The notes: a model not told the origin generated them from the letters alone. Positions 1 to 11,662 are shown, counted from the first letter of the stretch. The stretch: DNA of 22,887 nucleotides from JBCCJA01 sp039045975 (GCA_039045975.1 JBCCJA010000059.1:1-22887), one strand, 5' to 3'. Made by a program: numbers and translations.

Positions 1-882
<882 letters not shown>

Positions 883-886
<4 letters not shown>

Positions 887-2580
887 GGGGCGGCGTTCTC
901 GGCGGCGGTCGGTGCGATGTCGTGGATCAGTTCGAAGTAGTTCTTCACGCCGCGGCGGACATCGGCGGGCACGTCCTCACGGCTGACGTACGACTCGACG
1001 CCGCGGCGGAAGGACCGTTCCCGTTCGCCCCCGCCCCGCGACGCGACGCCTGAACCGCTGTCGGCCGACTCGACGGTCGACATCGACGGCCCGTCGCCCT
1101 TAATGCCGGCGAGCTGTTCGGTCGGCCCGACCGCGAGCGGGTCGGTCCCCTCGCGTCGGCTGTCGACGGAACCGGCCCCTGCCTTCTGACCGCCCGCCTT
1201 CGGCGACTGGGCCAGCTGTTGTCCCTGGCACTGTGCCCGGCCCTGACACAGCCCCGCCTGACACTGGCTGCACGCTTTGCACAGGCTCGAAAGCCGTTTC
1301 GCCAGGTTCCGCTTCAACGCCATCCGTTTGAGATAGGCCGAAAGCGAATCGAGCGAGTCGCTCACCCGCGACCGGCAGACCTCGCAGTTCGACTCGCACT
1401 GTTTGTCGCCCGGGTTCCGCTCCGACTCACGGAGCGCTTCCTCGAGCGCGGCGGTCGCGGCGTCGAACTCGGTTAGCGCGTCGCCGAGGTCCCCGCCTTC
1501 GCCGCCGCCGGCCCCGCCGGCCGCCCCCGAAGGCGAGCCCTGACTGCCGCCCGAAGCCGACGAAGACGATCCCGAGCCGTCCGACTCGCGGCCCGCCGAC
1601 GATTCCCGACCGCCCGGCGAAGATTCCCGGCCGCGGGCCGCGGCCGCCATCCGTCGGCTCGCCGCCCGCAGTCTCGCGGCCTCTTTCTGCTGCTCGCTGA
1701 GCTTCGCCTCGCCCGCCGGCTTCATCGCCGCGAGCTGCTCCGCCGACGCCTTGTAATCCATCTTTTTGAGGGTCTCGGCCAACTCGCGTGCCTCCGGGGC
1801 TTCGGCGAGTTCCTCGGCCGCCCGCGACGCGAGCCGCTCGTCCTGTTTCTGGCCGAGCCGGGCGAGCTGTTCCTGCAGCACGTTTTCGAGTCGGGCGTAC
1901 TGCCGCAGCGCCTGCTTCTGATCGGCGGTCTGTTCGAACGCGTCGACACGCTCGCGGAGCTCGTTTTCGTCGATCAGTTCCTGTTCGTCGCCGTCGAGCG
2001 ATTCGACGAGTTCATCGATCCGGTCCTGGAGTTCGCCGTTGATCCGGGCCGTCTCGGCGGTCGTGAATTCGTCGAGGGCGATCCGTTCCTGGACCGCGGC
2101 GCTCGGCTCCATGAAGCCCAGCACGGCCGCGAACGCGACCGCGACGACCGCCGTCAGCCACCGACCCCGCCCCGGGGCGACGCCGACCGACGACGCGTCG
2201 AGCGACGCGACGCTGTCGGCGGTCTTACGGGCCTGCAGGTCGTAGAAGCCGCCCTCCCGGCCGTCCCGCCGGAAATGGGTCCAAGAGATCAACGCGTCGC
2301 GGAGCCCGAACTGACCATCCGCGAACGCCGCCGCGTCCTCACGACCCGGCCGTCGCAGCCACCACCCGGCGACCGTGCCGACGACGGCGGCGGCCGCCGC
2401 CGCCACGAACCACCAGGGCTCTGCGGCATACCCGAACGCGACGCGGGCCGCCGCGGCGAGTCCGACCGCGCCCGCGGCCACGCAGACGACGCCCGTGCCG
2501 ACGGCCCACAGCGTCCGCCAGCCGAGGCGGCGGCCGACACGTGTGACGAACCGCGTGATCGTGTCATGAGATTCGGCCAT
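883..2580 (-). CDS. Three-TM membrane protein with coiled coil and cysteine-rich C-terminal module
   Basis: 565 residues, family not recognised. Predicted TM segments lie at about residues 24-48, 56-75 and 141-157. The basic N-terminus suggests N-in, which would put everything after residue 157 outside the cytoplasm. Residues 165-315 are charged, Glu/Gln/Lys/Arg-rich and probably coiled coil. Residues 316-365 form a Ser/Gly/Ala low-complexity linker with repeated RESS units. Residues 395-451 carry eight cysteines, C395-x3-C399-x2-C402 and C434-x2-C437-x2-C440 plus C445 and C451, separated by an amphipathic helix; a metal-binding or disulfide-bonded module is possible. Start ATG 2580 has a good Shine-Dalgarno (AGGAAA, 2584-2589 on the minus strand). 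The gene lies 35 bp after the giant gene and overlaps moxR by 4 bp, which suggests it is the membrane partner of that ATPase (inference). Confidence 0.88.
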
Positions 2581-2615
2581 CGATTTCCTACCCGATAAAT
2601 CGTGTCGCTGGGATC

Positions 2616-5600
2616 TTACGAGGCGAGAGCCGTCGGTTCGCTACGCCGCCGTGCCTCGTCGACCGGTTTGACGGCGTCGGCGTCCCGGGACGCGTCCGCC
2701 TCGTCGGCTTTCGTGCGGGCGGCTCGGATCTCTTTGCGCAGACGCTTGCAGAGATTCGAGAGCCGCTTTTGGTCGCCGCTGCATTCCCTGAGGAGACTGA
2801 CGGTCGCGGTCGCGTCTTCGAACAGGCCCGCCGCGATCTGCGCCCGAGTCAGCCGCGAGAGGATTTGAATCTTCCGGGCCGGCGGGATCTTGGCCGCGTT
2901 CGCGGCAGTCTCCCACGCCTCGACCGCCTCCGTATGGGCTTTGCGACCTTCGAGACGATCGCCCTCTGTGGCCCAAACAAAGTAGGCGGCGTCGGGGGCC
3001 GCGACCGCGACCGCGGCCGCACTGCGAGGCAAATCAGAAGGTTCGAAGAACAGTCGGGCGTACCTGACCTTGGACTTATCAGCCGACAGGAAAATTTTCG
3101 TCGTCTTTTCCAGTCCGATCTGCTTCAGCCAGCCGCTCACGCGGCAGATCTTGAGGAACGCCGCCGTGGTAGCGACCCGCTCATTGAAACCTCGCTCCGC
3201 CGAATCGATCGTGTTCGCGAGCGGGGCGAAGTCGAAGCCGCGTATGTTCCGTCGCGTGAACCAACGCTGCTTGTCGGGCGACAACGAAGTGAACCACGCG
3301 GCGTAGTCGTCGGCCGCGTCGGCCAGCGTGTGCGTCGCGATCAGCAGCGTCGAGAGCTTCGCCCAGGCGTTGACGTCGTCGTCACAGCGTGTGACGAGGC
3401 GGCGGCTGCGTTCGGCGATCTCGGCGACAGCCTCTCCGTCGAGCTGCGGCAGGGCGTCGAGGATGTCCTGCCACAGTCCGCCGCTTTGGCTGTAGAAGGC
3501 GTTCCACAAGCGGTAGTTGTTGTCCCGCCGTTCGGACGTCAGTTCGTCGAGCAGGTCGAGGGCGGGGCCGACGTCTCCCTGTCGGGCAGCCCAACCTGCG
3601 TGCTGTCGCTTGAGTTGAAACGGCTTGTCGAAATCTGAAGATCCGGCCCGGGACAACGACGCCAAGTCGATCCGTCGCGCCAGCGGGGCGATATGAGTTC
3701 CGGCGACGAGGTCGGTGGCTTCGTCGTGGTCACGGAACAGGAGTAACGCGTCGGTCCGCATCGCCCGGTCGGTCAGACCGGCGGAATCGAATTCGCGGGC
3801 CAACGCGAGCACCCGCTCGTCGCGTGACCGTTCCGGCGGGCCCGACCCGCCGGACGGCAGGTCGGCGGCCCGGCTGAGGGACAGCTCGACGAAATACCCG
3901 AGCGGCCCGCCGATTTCTTCCCGGAGCGCGGGCATTGCCGACTCGGCCAGACGATCGAACATCCACGGCACCGTCGGCGTGCCGATCGAGAAGTCACGCC
4001 AGTGCGCTCGCGCGAAGCGGGCGGCCTCGGCGGTCTGCCCGTGCCGGGCGAGCGTGAGCACCGTCCCCGGATATCGACGCAGGCCGTCACGGTAAGTCCG
4101 GACCGTCTTGACGGTCCGCTCGACCTGTCCGCGGCGGAGCATCACCTCGGTCATGCGGAGCACGGCGGGGGCGTGATCGGCCCGCGCGGCGGTACGGCCG
4201 GTCTTCAGATAACGGTCGGCCCAGGCGTCGAGATACGGATCGCCGAGCGCGCGGTCGGCCGGCTTCCAAGTCATCGCGAGGGCGATCCGCGACATCGAGT
4301 CTTCGGTCGCGTAATCGCAGGCCACGCCAACGCCAACCGCCTCGGTCGCCAAGACACTCAGGTCGTGCAAGAGCGACGCCGGGAGGGCCTGCATGCGGAC
4401 CGACTGCTGCAAGAACGCCGCGAGGGAAAAACGCTCGCCGATCGCGATCGTTTCGTCCGCCAACGCGGCCGACAGGTCGGCCCAGCAGGACGCCGGTTGT
4501 TCGTCGCCGGACGTTCCGGGCCCCGACCCTTTCGTCTCGATCAATAAGTCGGCAGCGAGGCGGCAGGCCCGGCCGACCGTCCCGCCGGGCGCGTCTTCGG
4601 CCGACAGTTTCTGCGAGATCGCCACCAACTGAGACCGCGGCAAGTTCTGCATCCGGTCGAAGAACGGCTTGAACAACAACAGCGACGCGCTGTCGCCCAG
4701 TTCCTCGGCCTGCGTCCCGACGAACGCGACGACCCGCCGGACGCGGCCGTCCGCGTCGCCACCGTTCGATCGGTCGAAGCGTTCCCGGAAGACGCCGAAC
4801 TGTTGATCGACGTTGCCGCCGGAAAACGCGACCGGCCCGCCCGGCTCGTCGGACCGCAAGACCGCGATCATCAGCTTCAACAGCCCGATCGAGTCCTGAC
4901 CCGCGTTCTGTCGCCAATACCAGCGGAGCCGCGGGAGCAGGGCCCCGACCGCGGGACTGCCGTAAGAGTACGAACGCCCGGTCCGCATGTTTTCGTCGTC
5001 GAGCAACACGCAGACGTGGCGATAGATCTCGGCCGCCGCGGCCGGATCGACGTCGACGACGGGCGGCAGCCGTTCGGCGAGCCACTCGTCGACGTTGTGC
5101 GTCTCGACGCCGAGTTCGCCGAAACGTTTTTTCTTCAGGACCGACCCGGCGAAGTCTTCCGACGCGCGGGAGACTTCGTCCGCGGCCCAGCGGGCGACCG
5201 CGGCGGCCGAGTCGGGGAACGCCGTTTCGTCCTGCAGGCACTTCGCACGGAACGACTCGACCAACACGCCGAGTTCCGTCGCGATCGCCGTCCGTCGGGC
5301 CGGCGGCATGGCCGCGAATTCCGGCAGCAACGGTTCGACGAAATCGTGGACAGGGACCGGGTCGGAAAGTGGCGCGAGGCTCGCCCTGGTCAGTATCACA
5401 CCCAGAGACGGGTCGGGCCGCTTCGCGAGCCGTTGCATCACGGCACGTTTCACGTCGCGCGTCAGCCCTTTGATCGCCCCGAGCGCGATGTCGAACAGCG
5501 ACTGTCCGCCCGACGCGTCGAACGGGAAGAGCGTCCGGCCCGTCCGGTCGCCGAGCACGCCGGTCCGTTTCAGGAACGTCATCGCCGCGTCGGCGTCCCG

Positions 5601-8600
5601 CGGATCGTCGACGCGGATGCGGCCCTGCAGGTAGTTCACGATTTGGGCCGACAGCGGTCCGAGTTCGCCCTCCGCCAGGAAGAGTGCGACCGGCAGGGTC
5701 AGGGGCGGCCGCTGGACCGCCTGCGTCAAATACTGTTGGAACGCGCGGATCCGCCCGAGCGGAGAATTCCACGACCACGACCCGTTCGTCTGGTAGTGCG
5801 TCTCGATGAACGCGGCCCTCTTCTCGCGGGCCGCGACCGACGCGGCCGCGACCTTCTCGAACCAAGCGACGACGTCATCGGTGTCGCGATGCTCGGCGAG
5901 CCAGGCGGCGTATTCGAGCAGCCCCTCCGGCAGGGTCGAAGAGTTGCGACGCGACTCGGCGAGCAGGTCGGTGAAGATCGGCTCGACGTCGACCGCCAAG
6001 CCGCGGACGCGGTGACAGTCGAGGACCGCCAGCTCGGCACGGCCGTCGGCGCCGGGCGGCTTGCGTCGGCCCTGACGCCAGGCGGTCATGAGTTCGCGGC
6101 CCGTCTCGACGAATCCCGCGGCGTCGACTTCGTAGAGCGCACGTAAGTCGTCGAAGGCTCGTAGGACGGTCGGGTGTCCTTCGCGTTCGATGTCGGCCCG
6201 CAGGGAATCGAGCGTGTCGGCTTCGCCCGACGAGACCGCCCGGGCGACGACGTACTCGACCGGCGAGACGAGACGAACGCCCGTCTGCGACCCGCCGTAC
6301 TGCACCATCCCAGGGAAACCGCCGAACACCCGCGCCGGCCGGTAACGGAGCACGGCGTCGGTCGCGGCGGCCAGTTCTGCGGCGCCGTCGACGTCGCCCG
6401 TTCCGGCCGCGACGCGGGCCGCGTGGAGTGCCGCGAATCCGTCACAGGCGGTCTCCGGGATCCGCGACATCGCGGTCGCGATCCGCGTATGCAGCGTCCG
6501 TCGCCGCTCAGCCAACTCGTCCGACGAGGTCTCGCGGGACTGCGTCGATCGCGCGTAGAGCTGCGGCAGCCGGCCGCCGTTGTTGTTCGCGTAGAACGAC
6601 GACGCGACGCCCGTGACCAGCGAGCCGGTCCAAGTCGATGCCGAAGTCGCTTTCACGGCCGACGCGTCGGCCGCGAGCGTCTCAAGATAGGCAGCCGCCG
6701 CTTCGATCTGGTCGAGCCGTGTGTCGACCGTCGCGTCGTAGTCTTGGAGCGAGTTGACGGCCGTCGAGACCAACAGCGGCCCGCCGCGCGGCCCCAGTTC
6801 TTCGATGCGTGCGAGGGCGTTCTCGCGTCGGCCGGCGGCGATCTCCGCGAAGATCAGGCCGATGCGATACCCGTCTTCCCGCGGCCGGGCTTCGAGGGCC
6901 CGCCCGTAGGCCGACGCCGCCTCCTCGGCCCGGTCGAAAACGGTCAACGCCCCGGCGTAATCGGCGTGCTTACGGTGCGAGTCCGATTCGCCGGGATCGA
7001 ACAGCGCGACGACCTCGTCGACGAGTCCGTACCGCCCGATCCGCTGCCGTACCTCGCGACGTTGGTAGCGGTTCTGCGACGGATTCATGCCGAACGAAGG
7101 CAGCACGCCGCGGAGGTCGCGGGCGAGCAGCCGGACCGCCGCGTCGGTCTTGCCGGCGTCGATCAGTTTCTTGACCTGGTCGGGGTTACTCGGCGCGACG
7201 TACGGGCGGGCCGTCGAGGCGACCAGCCCCGTCAACGCGGGCGTCTTCCGGTCGAGCCGTTCGGCCTCTTTGTCCAAGCCGAGGTCGGACATCGCGGTAA
7301 TCAGTTCCGACCGTTGGTCGCCGGCGAACGAGCCGTAACGCAGCCGCAGGGCCGACTCGCGGCCGAGCCGCAATACCTCTTCGTCCCGCGTTTCGGCCTC
7401 GTCGAGGACCTTGATCGCCAAGGCGACAATGTGGCCGTCGATCTGCCGACGCGTCGCCCGGCCCATCGGCAGGAAGCGGGCCTTCGCGAGCGTCGCGAGG
7501 GCGGCCGCGGGCCGCTCGCGGCTGTTCTCGTAACCGGCCGCCAGGAGTAGGACGTCGAGCGATTTGCCGTCCCGGTCGAGCAGTTGCTCGACGGCCCGCT
7601 CGACCCGGGCCTCGTCGCCGGCCCGGTTCGCGAGGAGCAGCCTCAAGAGCGTGTCTTCGACGCCGTCAGAAGCGACCGCGAGGTCCTCGTCGTCCCAACC
7701 GGGCTGTGCGTTGTTGGCCAGGCCCGAGTAGTTCACGCCCGGGCGGTCGACCCGCCGGGTCAGCACAATGACCGAGTTAGGCACGTCGGCGAGCCGCGTC
7801 GGCGGGAACGCCGGTTCCGCGAGGAGCTTGCCGTTCCGTCCGAACATGAACGCCGCGTTCATCGCCTTCTGCGCGCGGGAAGGCTGCTCCCGATGCCGCG
7901 CGACTTCTGCTTCCAAATGCGTGACAAACGGCTGCGGGTCGTCGCCCGCCATGAGCAGCGTCGCGTACTGCTGACTGATCCAGCCGCCGTACAGCGACGC
8001 GTTCTCCAGCTTCGGGTAGCTCTCGACGAGCCACGCCTTGACGGCGTCGGAGAAACGGCCCGAACCGTCGTCGGGGCCGAGGCCCGCGGCGGCCCGCTGC
8101 CGCAGCCACTGCAAGGCCGTCATGTAGGTTACGACCGAGAGCCGCTCGGTCGATGCCATCAATTCGGTCACGCCTTCGACGACGGTGCGGGCCGGCTCGC
8201 CCGGGAGCCGCGTCTTTACGTCGAGACGCGTCACCGCGTTCAGGCCGGCGATGATCGCGAGCTGCGGGTGCTCCCGCTCGAACGAGACGAAGGCCCGCGG
8301 GAACAGGTCGTTAGGGACCGACTGGTTGTGGACACCCTGCAGACAGGCCCACGCCATGAGTTCTGGCCGGTCGGCGTATTCGCCGAGACGGTCGAACGTG
8401 ATGTTGCCGCGGTTGTTCGGATCACCGAAGGCGCCGCTCAGGAACAGGTCGGCGGAAGGCTCGGCCCGGACCGCCTTGGCCCGGACGACATCGGCCTCGT
8501 CTTCCGGCAAATACTCGATCAGTTGGCCGAGGTGGGTGACCGCGTAGTCGCGGGCCGACTCGAGCGACGCCGGCGCCCTGACGGCCGACCCGGCCGAAAA

Positions 8601-11576
8601 TCCGCCCGCCCCGCGTCGCAGATTTTGCTGACGGTAACCGTAGGCCAACGATACGGTTTGGCTCCGCATCAGGAGGTCGGCGAACCCGGGCGGGCCGATC
8701 TTGCGTAGCTCTTCGACGTAGCCGTTCATCGGGTTGACGGCCGGCTGCCCGTCCGGTTTCGCGAGCGTGTCCTCCTCGATCGCGAGGATCGCGAGCATCT
8801 GCTCGACCGCGGCCGACGCTTCGTCTTGCTCCTCGTACGACACGCCGAGCAGATAGCGGATGCGGTAGTCGTCCGGGTGGTCGGCGAGCACGTCCCGCAG
8901 GAAGTCGGCGGCGCGGTCCCAGTCGCCCGCGCCGGCCATCGCGTCGGCGACCGCTTCGAGGTCACGCGGGTCGTCCGACTCCTCGACCGCCAGCGCCCGC
9001 AAGATCGCGTAGCCCTCGTCGGTCTCGCCCCAACGGATCAGCAGCCGCGCGAGGGACCGGTCGGTCTTCGGCGTCGGGTCGGCCGCGGCGGCACGGCGGA
9101 GCGTGTCGCGGGCCGCCTCCCAGTCGCCCTCACGCTCCTGCACCCGGGCGATCTGCGTCAGCAGTCCGACGTCCCCCGGCCGCAGGGTCGCGGCCGCGCC
9201 GAGCACCTGCATCCGCTTCGCGTAGTCGCCGGAGACGCGGTGGATCGCGGCGAGTGCCATCAGCGGCTCGACCGATTCGCGGTTGTCGCGACGCCGCTCT
9301 TCGAAGTTCGCGACCAGCGTCGCGGTCTTGCCCTGCGACTCGGCCGTCCGGGCGAGCTGTTCGACGGCCCGCACTTTCGCGGCCACGTCCGCAGCGTCTT
9401 CGTAATCGCGCCAATACAGCCGTTCGGCGTCGGCGAGCCGCCCGGCCGCCTCGTACAACGACGCCAGCCGCGACCGCACGTCCCGCGGGTCGTCGAGCCG
9501 TCGCGACGCCTGCCGCAACACCTCGATCGCCTCGGCTTCTTTGCCTTCGCCGACGAGCAGCGTCGCCTCCGTCAGCCACGGCGTGCTGTTGCCGGGCGAG
9601 AGCCGTTTCCATTCCGGGATCAACGCGAGCGCCCGCTCGGAGCGGTACCCGCGCTGCAGGAACTCGATCAGTCGGCGGATCGTGCGGCTGTCGCGGCCGC
9701 CGGGCAGGTTCAGCAGCCGCTCGGTCGCGGCGGCGGCGGCGTCCCAGTCGCGACGACGCCGGGCGAGCCTGACCTGTTGACCGATCGCGAGCGTGTCGCC
9801 CGCCTCCGCCCGCGGGGCGAGCGTCTCGTCGGCCCGCTGCGGGTCACCGGCCTCCTCGAACAGCTCGGCGAGCAGGCACGCCCGCGACGGGGTGAGCGCG
9901 TCATCGCCGGACAGTTCCTCAAGGACTTCGACCGTTCGCTCGGCCTTGGCGATGACCCGCGCCGCTTGCGCGACGGCCTGGTCGACTTCGGCCTCGGTGT
10001 CGGCCCGGTCGACACGCTTGCGGGCGAACGGGACGGCTTCGTCGAACTTTTTGACGGCGGCGGCGGCGTCGACGTACGCGGCCATAAACATCGGGTCGTC
10101 GCCGAACGTCTCGACACGTCCGCTGAGCAGTTCGTATGCGGCGTCTTGCTGTAACCGTGACGTCAGCGTCTGGGCGACACGCACGACCTGCTGCACGTCG
10201 CCGCCGTCGGCGGCTTGTCGCCAGCGGGCCAAGGCGGCTTCCTTCTCGTCGGCGTCGAACAGAAACGCGGCGAAAGATTCCAACGCCGACCGCGACGCGG
10301 GGAACTTCTCGACGAGCAGCGTGTACTTCGCCTTCGCCGCCTCGGTCTGTTGCAGCTGCTGCAAAATGCGGGCGGCCCGCAGGTGCGCGTATTCGCCGCC
10401 GTCCGACGTTTCCAAATACCGATCGACGGCGGCGGAGACGCCGGCGGCGTCTTTCAATTCGGCCGCCAGCTCGGCGTCCTGCACGTGCAGTTCGGGGTCG
10501 TCGGGGTGCAGCGCGATCAACTTTGCCAACTGCTCCCGCGCTTCGGCGTACTTCCGCGTTCGGACGAACAGGCCAATGAACTCCTGCTGGTTGTCACGGT
10601 CGCCGGGCGTGACGGCGAGGATCTCGCGGAACTGGGCGATCGCGCCGTCCGCGTCGCCGAAGTCGGCCAGCACGCGGGCGTACCCCTTCCGCACCGCGAC
10701 CCGACGCGGATACCGCTCCAGCAGCCCGGCGTACTGCTCTTTGAGTCCACTCGTATCTTCCTCGCGTCGGAAGGACCGCTCGATCTGGGCGAGCACTTCC
10801 CGCTCCAACCACGTCTCGACGCCGACGTCGGCGAGCAGGTCGGCATAAAGCCCGACGGCGGCCGCCCGCTCGCCGGCACGCTGCCTGATGTCGCCCAGCC
10901 GCAGCCGCCGGAGCACGCGTCGGTACGGGTCTTTCGTGCGGGCGATGAGGCCCTCGCAGGCTTCGGCCGCCTCGTCGAGCAGCTCCTCGTCGACGAGCAA
11001 TTCGATGAGGTCTTCGGCCGTCTCGTCGTCGCTGCCGTCTCGGAGGAGTTCACGAAACGCGGCGAGCGCCTCGTCCCGTTTTCCGACGCGGACGAGCAGC
11101 CGGCCGCGGAGCTTCGCGACCTCCAACGCCAGGTCTTCGTCGGGATCGGCCGCGGCGGCCGCGGCCAGATCGGCGAGCGCGACTTCGAAATTCAACGAGC
11201 GGGCTTCGAGCTTCGCCTTCTCGAAGCGGGCGAGGGAGTTGCCGTCGTCGCCGGCGAGCGTCTCGCGGAGCCGTGCGATCGCCCGCACGTCTTCGCCCTG
11301 TTTGGCGTAGAAGAACGCGAGCAACAGCCCGTCGGCCGTCGAATCGTCTTGCCGGCCTTCCAAGAAAGCCCCGAGCGACTCGGCCGATTCGGCCTCCAGC
11401 CACGTATTGAAGAAGCGGTCGAAGAGATACCCGGGCTGAGGCCGACGCAGCAACGCCTTGTGGTACCGCAACGCCTTGGCGGTCGGCTCGACGGCTTCCG
11501 CTGCCGACACCGCCGCGGGGGCCACGCAGGCCGCGGCGAGCACGGCGAAGCCGACCGCGAGTTTCGAGGCACGCAT
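2616..11576 (-). CDS. Giant exported TPR-like repeat protein (2,986 aa)
   Basis: One uninterrupted frame of about 9 kb. I chose ATG 11576 because it opens a typical signal peptide: MRASK, a hydrophobic core, then cleavage near AVSA-AEA at about residue 24. The upstream in-frame ATG at 11726 would add 50 Arg-rich residues and bury the signal. Residues 60-940 are almost entirely helical TPR/half-TPR repeats, for example the segments containing VGKRDEALAAFRELL, DADGAIAQFREILAVTPGD and RKYAEAREQLAKLIALHPDD. Further TPR-like units occur near 1540-1590 and 2870-2930; the intervening 1,300 residues are helical with no recognised domain. There is no later TM segment, so it is probably periplasmic or surface-exposed. 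The cysteine in LAAAC does not fit a strict lipobox. Very large genes are common in planctomycetes. A scaffold role with the downstream membrane protein and MoxR ATPase is inference. Stop is TAA. Confidence 0.93.
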   Translation of the reverse strand: MRASKLAVGFAVLAAACVAPAAVSAAEAVEPTAKALRYHKALLRRPQPGYLFDRFFNTWLEAESAESLGAFLEGRQDDSTADGLLLAFFYAKQGEDVRAIARLRETLAGDDGNSLARFEKAKLEARSLNFEVALADLAAAAAADPDEDLALEVAKLRGRLLVRVGKRDEALAAFRELLRDGSDDETAEDLIELLVDEELLDEAAEACEGLIARTKDPYRRVLRRLRLGDIRQRAGERAAAVGLYADLLADVGVETWLEREVLAQIERSFRREEDTSGLKEQYAGLLERYPRRVAVRKGYARVLADFGDADGAIAQFREILAVTPGDRDNQQEFIGLFVRTRKYAEAREQLAKLIALHPDDPELHVQDAELAAELKDAAGVSAAVDRYLETSDGGEYAHLRAARILQQLQQTEAAKAKYTLLVEKFPASRSALESFAAFLFDADEKEAALARWRQAADGGDVQQVVRVAQTLTSRLQQDAAYELLSGRVETFGDDPMFMAAYVDAAAAVKKFDEAVPFARKRVDRADTEAEVDQAVAQAARVIAKAERTVEVLEELSGDDALTPSRACLLAELFEEAGDPQRADETLAPRAEAGDTLAIGQQVRLARRRRDWDAAAAATERLLNLPGGRDSRTIRRLIEFLQRGYRSERALALIPEWKRLSPGNSTPWLTEATLLVGEGKEAEAIEVLRQASRRLDDPRDVRSRLASLYEAAGRLADAERLYWRDYEDAADVAAKVRAVEQLARTAESQGKTATLVANFEERRRDNRESVEPLMALAAIHRVSGDYAKRMQVLGAAATLRPGDVGLLTQIARVQEREGDWEAARDTLRRAAAADPTPKTDRSLARLLIRWGETDEGYAILRALAVEESDDPRDLEAVADAMAGAGDWDRAADFLRDVLADHPDDYRIRYLLGVSYEEQDEASAAVEQMLAILAIEEDTLAKPDGQPAVNPMNGYVEELRKIGPPGFADLLMRSQTVSLAYGYRQQNLRRGAGGFSAGSAVRAPASLESARDYAVTHLGQLIEYLPEDEADVVRAKAVRAEPSADLFLSGAFGDPNNRGNITFDRLGEYADRPELMAWACLQGVHNQSVPNDLFPRAFVSFEREHPQLAIIAGLNAVTRLDVKTRLPGEPARTVVEGVTELMASTERLSVVTYMTALQWLRQRAAAGLGPDDGSGRFSDAVKAWLVESYPKLENASLYGGWISQQYATLLMAGDDPQPFVTHLEAEVARHREQPSRAQKAMNAAFMFGRNGKLLAEPAFPPTRLADVPNSVIVLTRRVDRPGVNYSGLANNAQPGWDDEDLAVASDGVEDTLLRLLLANRAGDEARVERAVEQLLDRDGKSLDVLLLAAGYENSRERPAAALATLAKARFLPMGRATRRQIDGHIVALAIKVLDEAETRDEEVLRLGRESALRLRYGSFAGDQRSELITAMSDLGLDKEAERLDRKTPALTGLVASTARPYVAPSNPDQVKKLIDAGKTDAAVRLLARDLRGVLPSFGMNPSQNRYQRREVRQRIGRYGLVDEVVALFDPGESDSHRKHADYAGALTVFDRAEEAASAYGRALEARPREDGYRIGLIFAEIAAGRRENALARIEELGPRGGPLLVSTAVNSLQDYDATVDTRLDQIEAAAAYLETLAADASAVKATSASTWTGSLVTGVASSFYANNNGGRLPQLYARSTQSRETSSDELAERRRTLHTRIATAMSRIPETACDGFAALHAARVAAGTGDVDGAAELAAATDAVLRYRPARVFGGFPGMVQYGGSQTGVRLVSPVEYVVARAVSSGEADTLDSLRADIEREGHPTVLRAFDDLRALYEVDAAGFVETGRELMTAWRQGRRKPPGADGRAELAVLDCHRVRGLAVDVEPIFTDLLAESRRNSSTLPEGLLEYAAWLAEHRDTDDVVAWFEKVAAASVAAREKRAAFIETHYQTNGSWSWNSPLGRIRAFQQYLTQAVQRPPLTLPVALFLAEGELGPLSAQIVNYLQGRIRVDDPRDADAAMTFLKRTGVLGDRTGRTLFPFDASGGQSLFDIALGAIKGLTRDVKRAVMQRLAKRPDPSLGVILTRASLAPLSDPVPVHDFVEPLLPEFAAMPPARRTAIATELGVLVESFRAKCLQDETAFPDSAAAVARWAADEVSRASEDFAGSVLKKKRFGELGVETHNVDEWLAERLPPVVDVDPAAAAEIYRHVCVLLDDENMRTGRSYSYGSPAVGALLPRLRWYWRQNAGQDSIGLLKLMIAVLRSDEPGGPVAFSGGNVDQQFGVFRERFDRSNGGDADGRVRRVVAFVGTQAEELGDSASLLLFKPFFDRMQNLPRSQLVAISQKLSAEDAPGGTVGRACRLAADLLIETKGSGPGTSGDEQPASCWADLSAALADETIAIGERFSLAAFLQQSVRMQALPASLLHDLSVLATEAVGVGVACDYATEDSMSRIALAMTWKPADRALGDPYLDAWADRYLKTGRTAARADHAPAVLRMTEVMLRRGQVERTVKTVRTYRDGLRRYPGTVLTLARHGQTAEAARFARAHWRDFSIGTPTVPWMFDRLAESAMPALREEIGGPLGYFVELSLSRAADLPSGGSGPPERSRDERVLALAREFDSAGLTDRAMRTDALLLFRDHDEATDLVAGTHIAPLARRIDLASLSRAGSSDFDKPFQLKRQHAGWAARQGDVGPALDLLDELTSERRDNNYRLWNAFYSQSGGLWQDILDALPQLDGEAVAEIAERSRRLVTRCDDDVNAWAKLSTLLIATHTLADAADDYAAWFTSLSPDKQRWFTRRNIRGFDFAPLANTIDSAERGFNERVATTAAFLKICRVSGWLKQIGLEKTTKIFLSADKSKVRYARLFFEPSDLPRSAAAVAVAAPDAAYFVWATEGDRLEGRKAHTEAVEAWETAANAAKIPPARKIQILSRLTRAQIAAGLFEDATATVSLLRECSGDQKRLSNLCKRLRKEIRAARTKADEADASRDADAVKPVDEARRRSEPTALAS

Positions 11577-11634
11577 CGGGGGAGGCTGCCTTCGTCTGGT
11601 GTGGGAGCAAATTGATCGACGCGCCGGCATGCGA

Positions 11635-11662
11635 CGATCGGTACAGTACGGGTCACCGATCG
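11635..11662. promoter_or_regulatory. 8-bp perfect dyad upstream of the giant gene
   Basis: CGATCGGT (11635-11642) and ACCGATCG (11655-11662) form a perfect 8-bp inverted repeat around a 12-base centre, 59-86 bases upstream of the chosen giant-gene start. The position suits an operator or a folded leader. No convincing -35/-10 pair is seen nearby. Chance occurrence in GC-rich DNA is possible. Confidence 0.3.

Noticed and set aside
4087..5865. 592-residue open frame inside the giant gene
   Set aside because: Same-strand shifted frame with very high Arg/Gly content, typical of GC-rich shadow frames; the TPR protein occupies the real frame.
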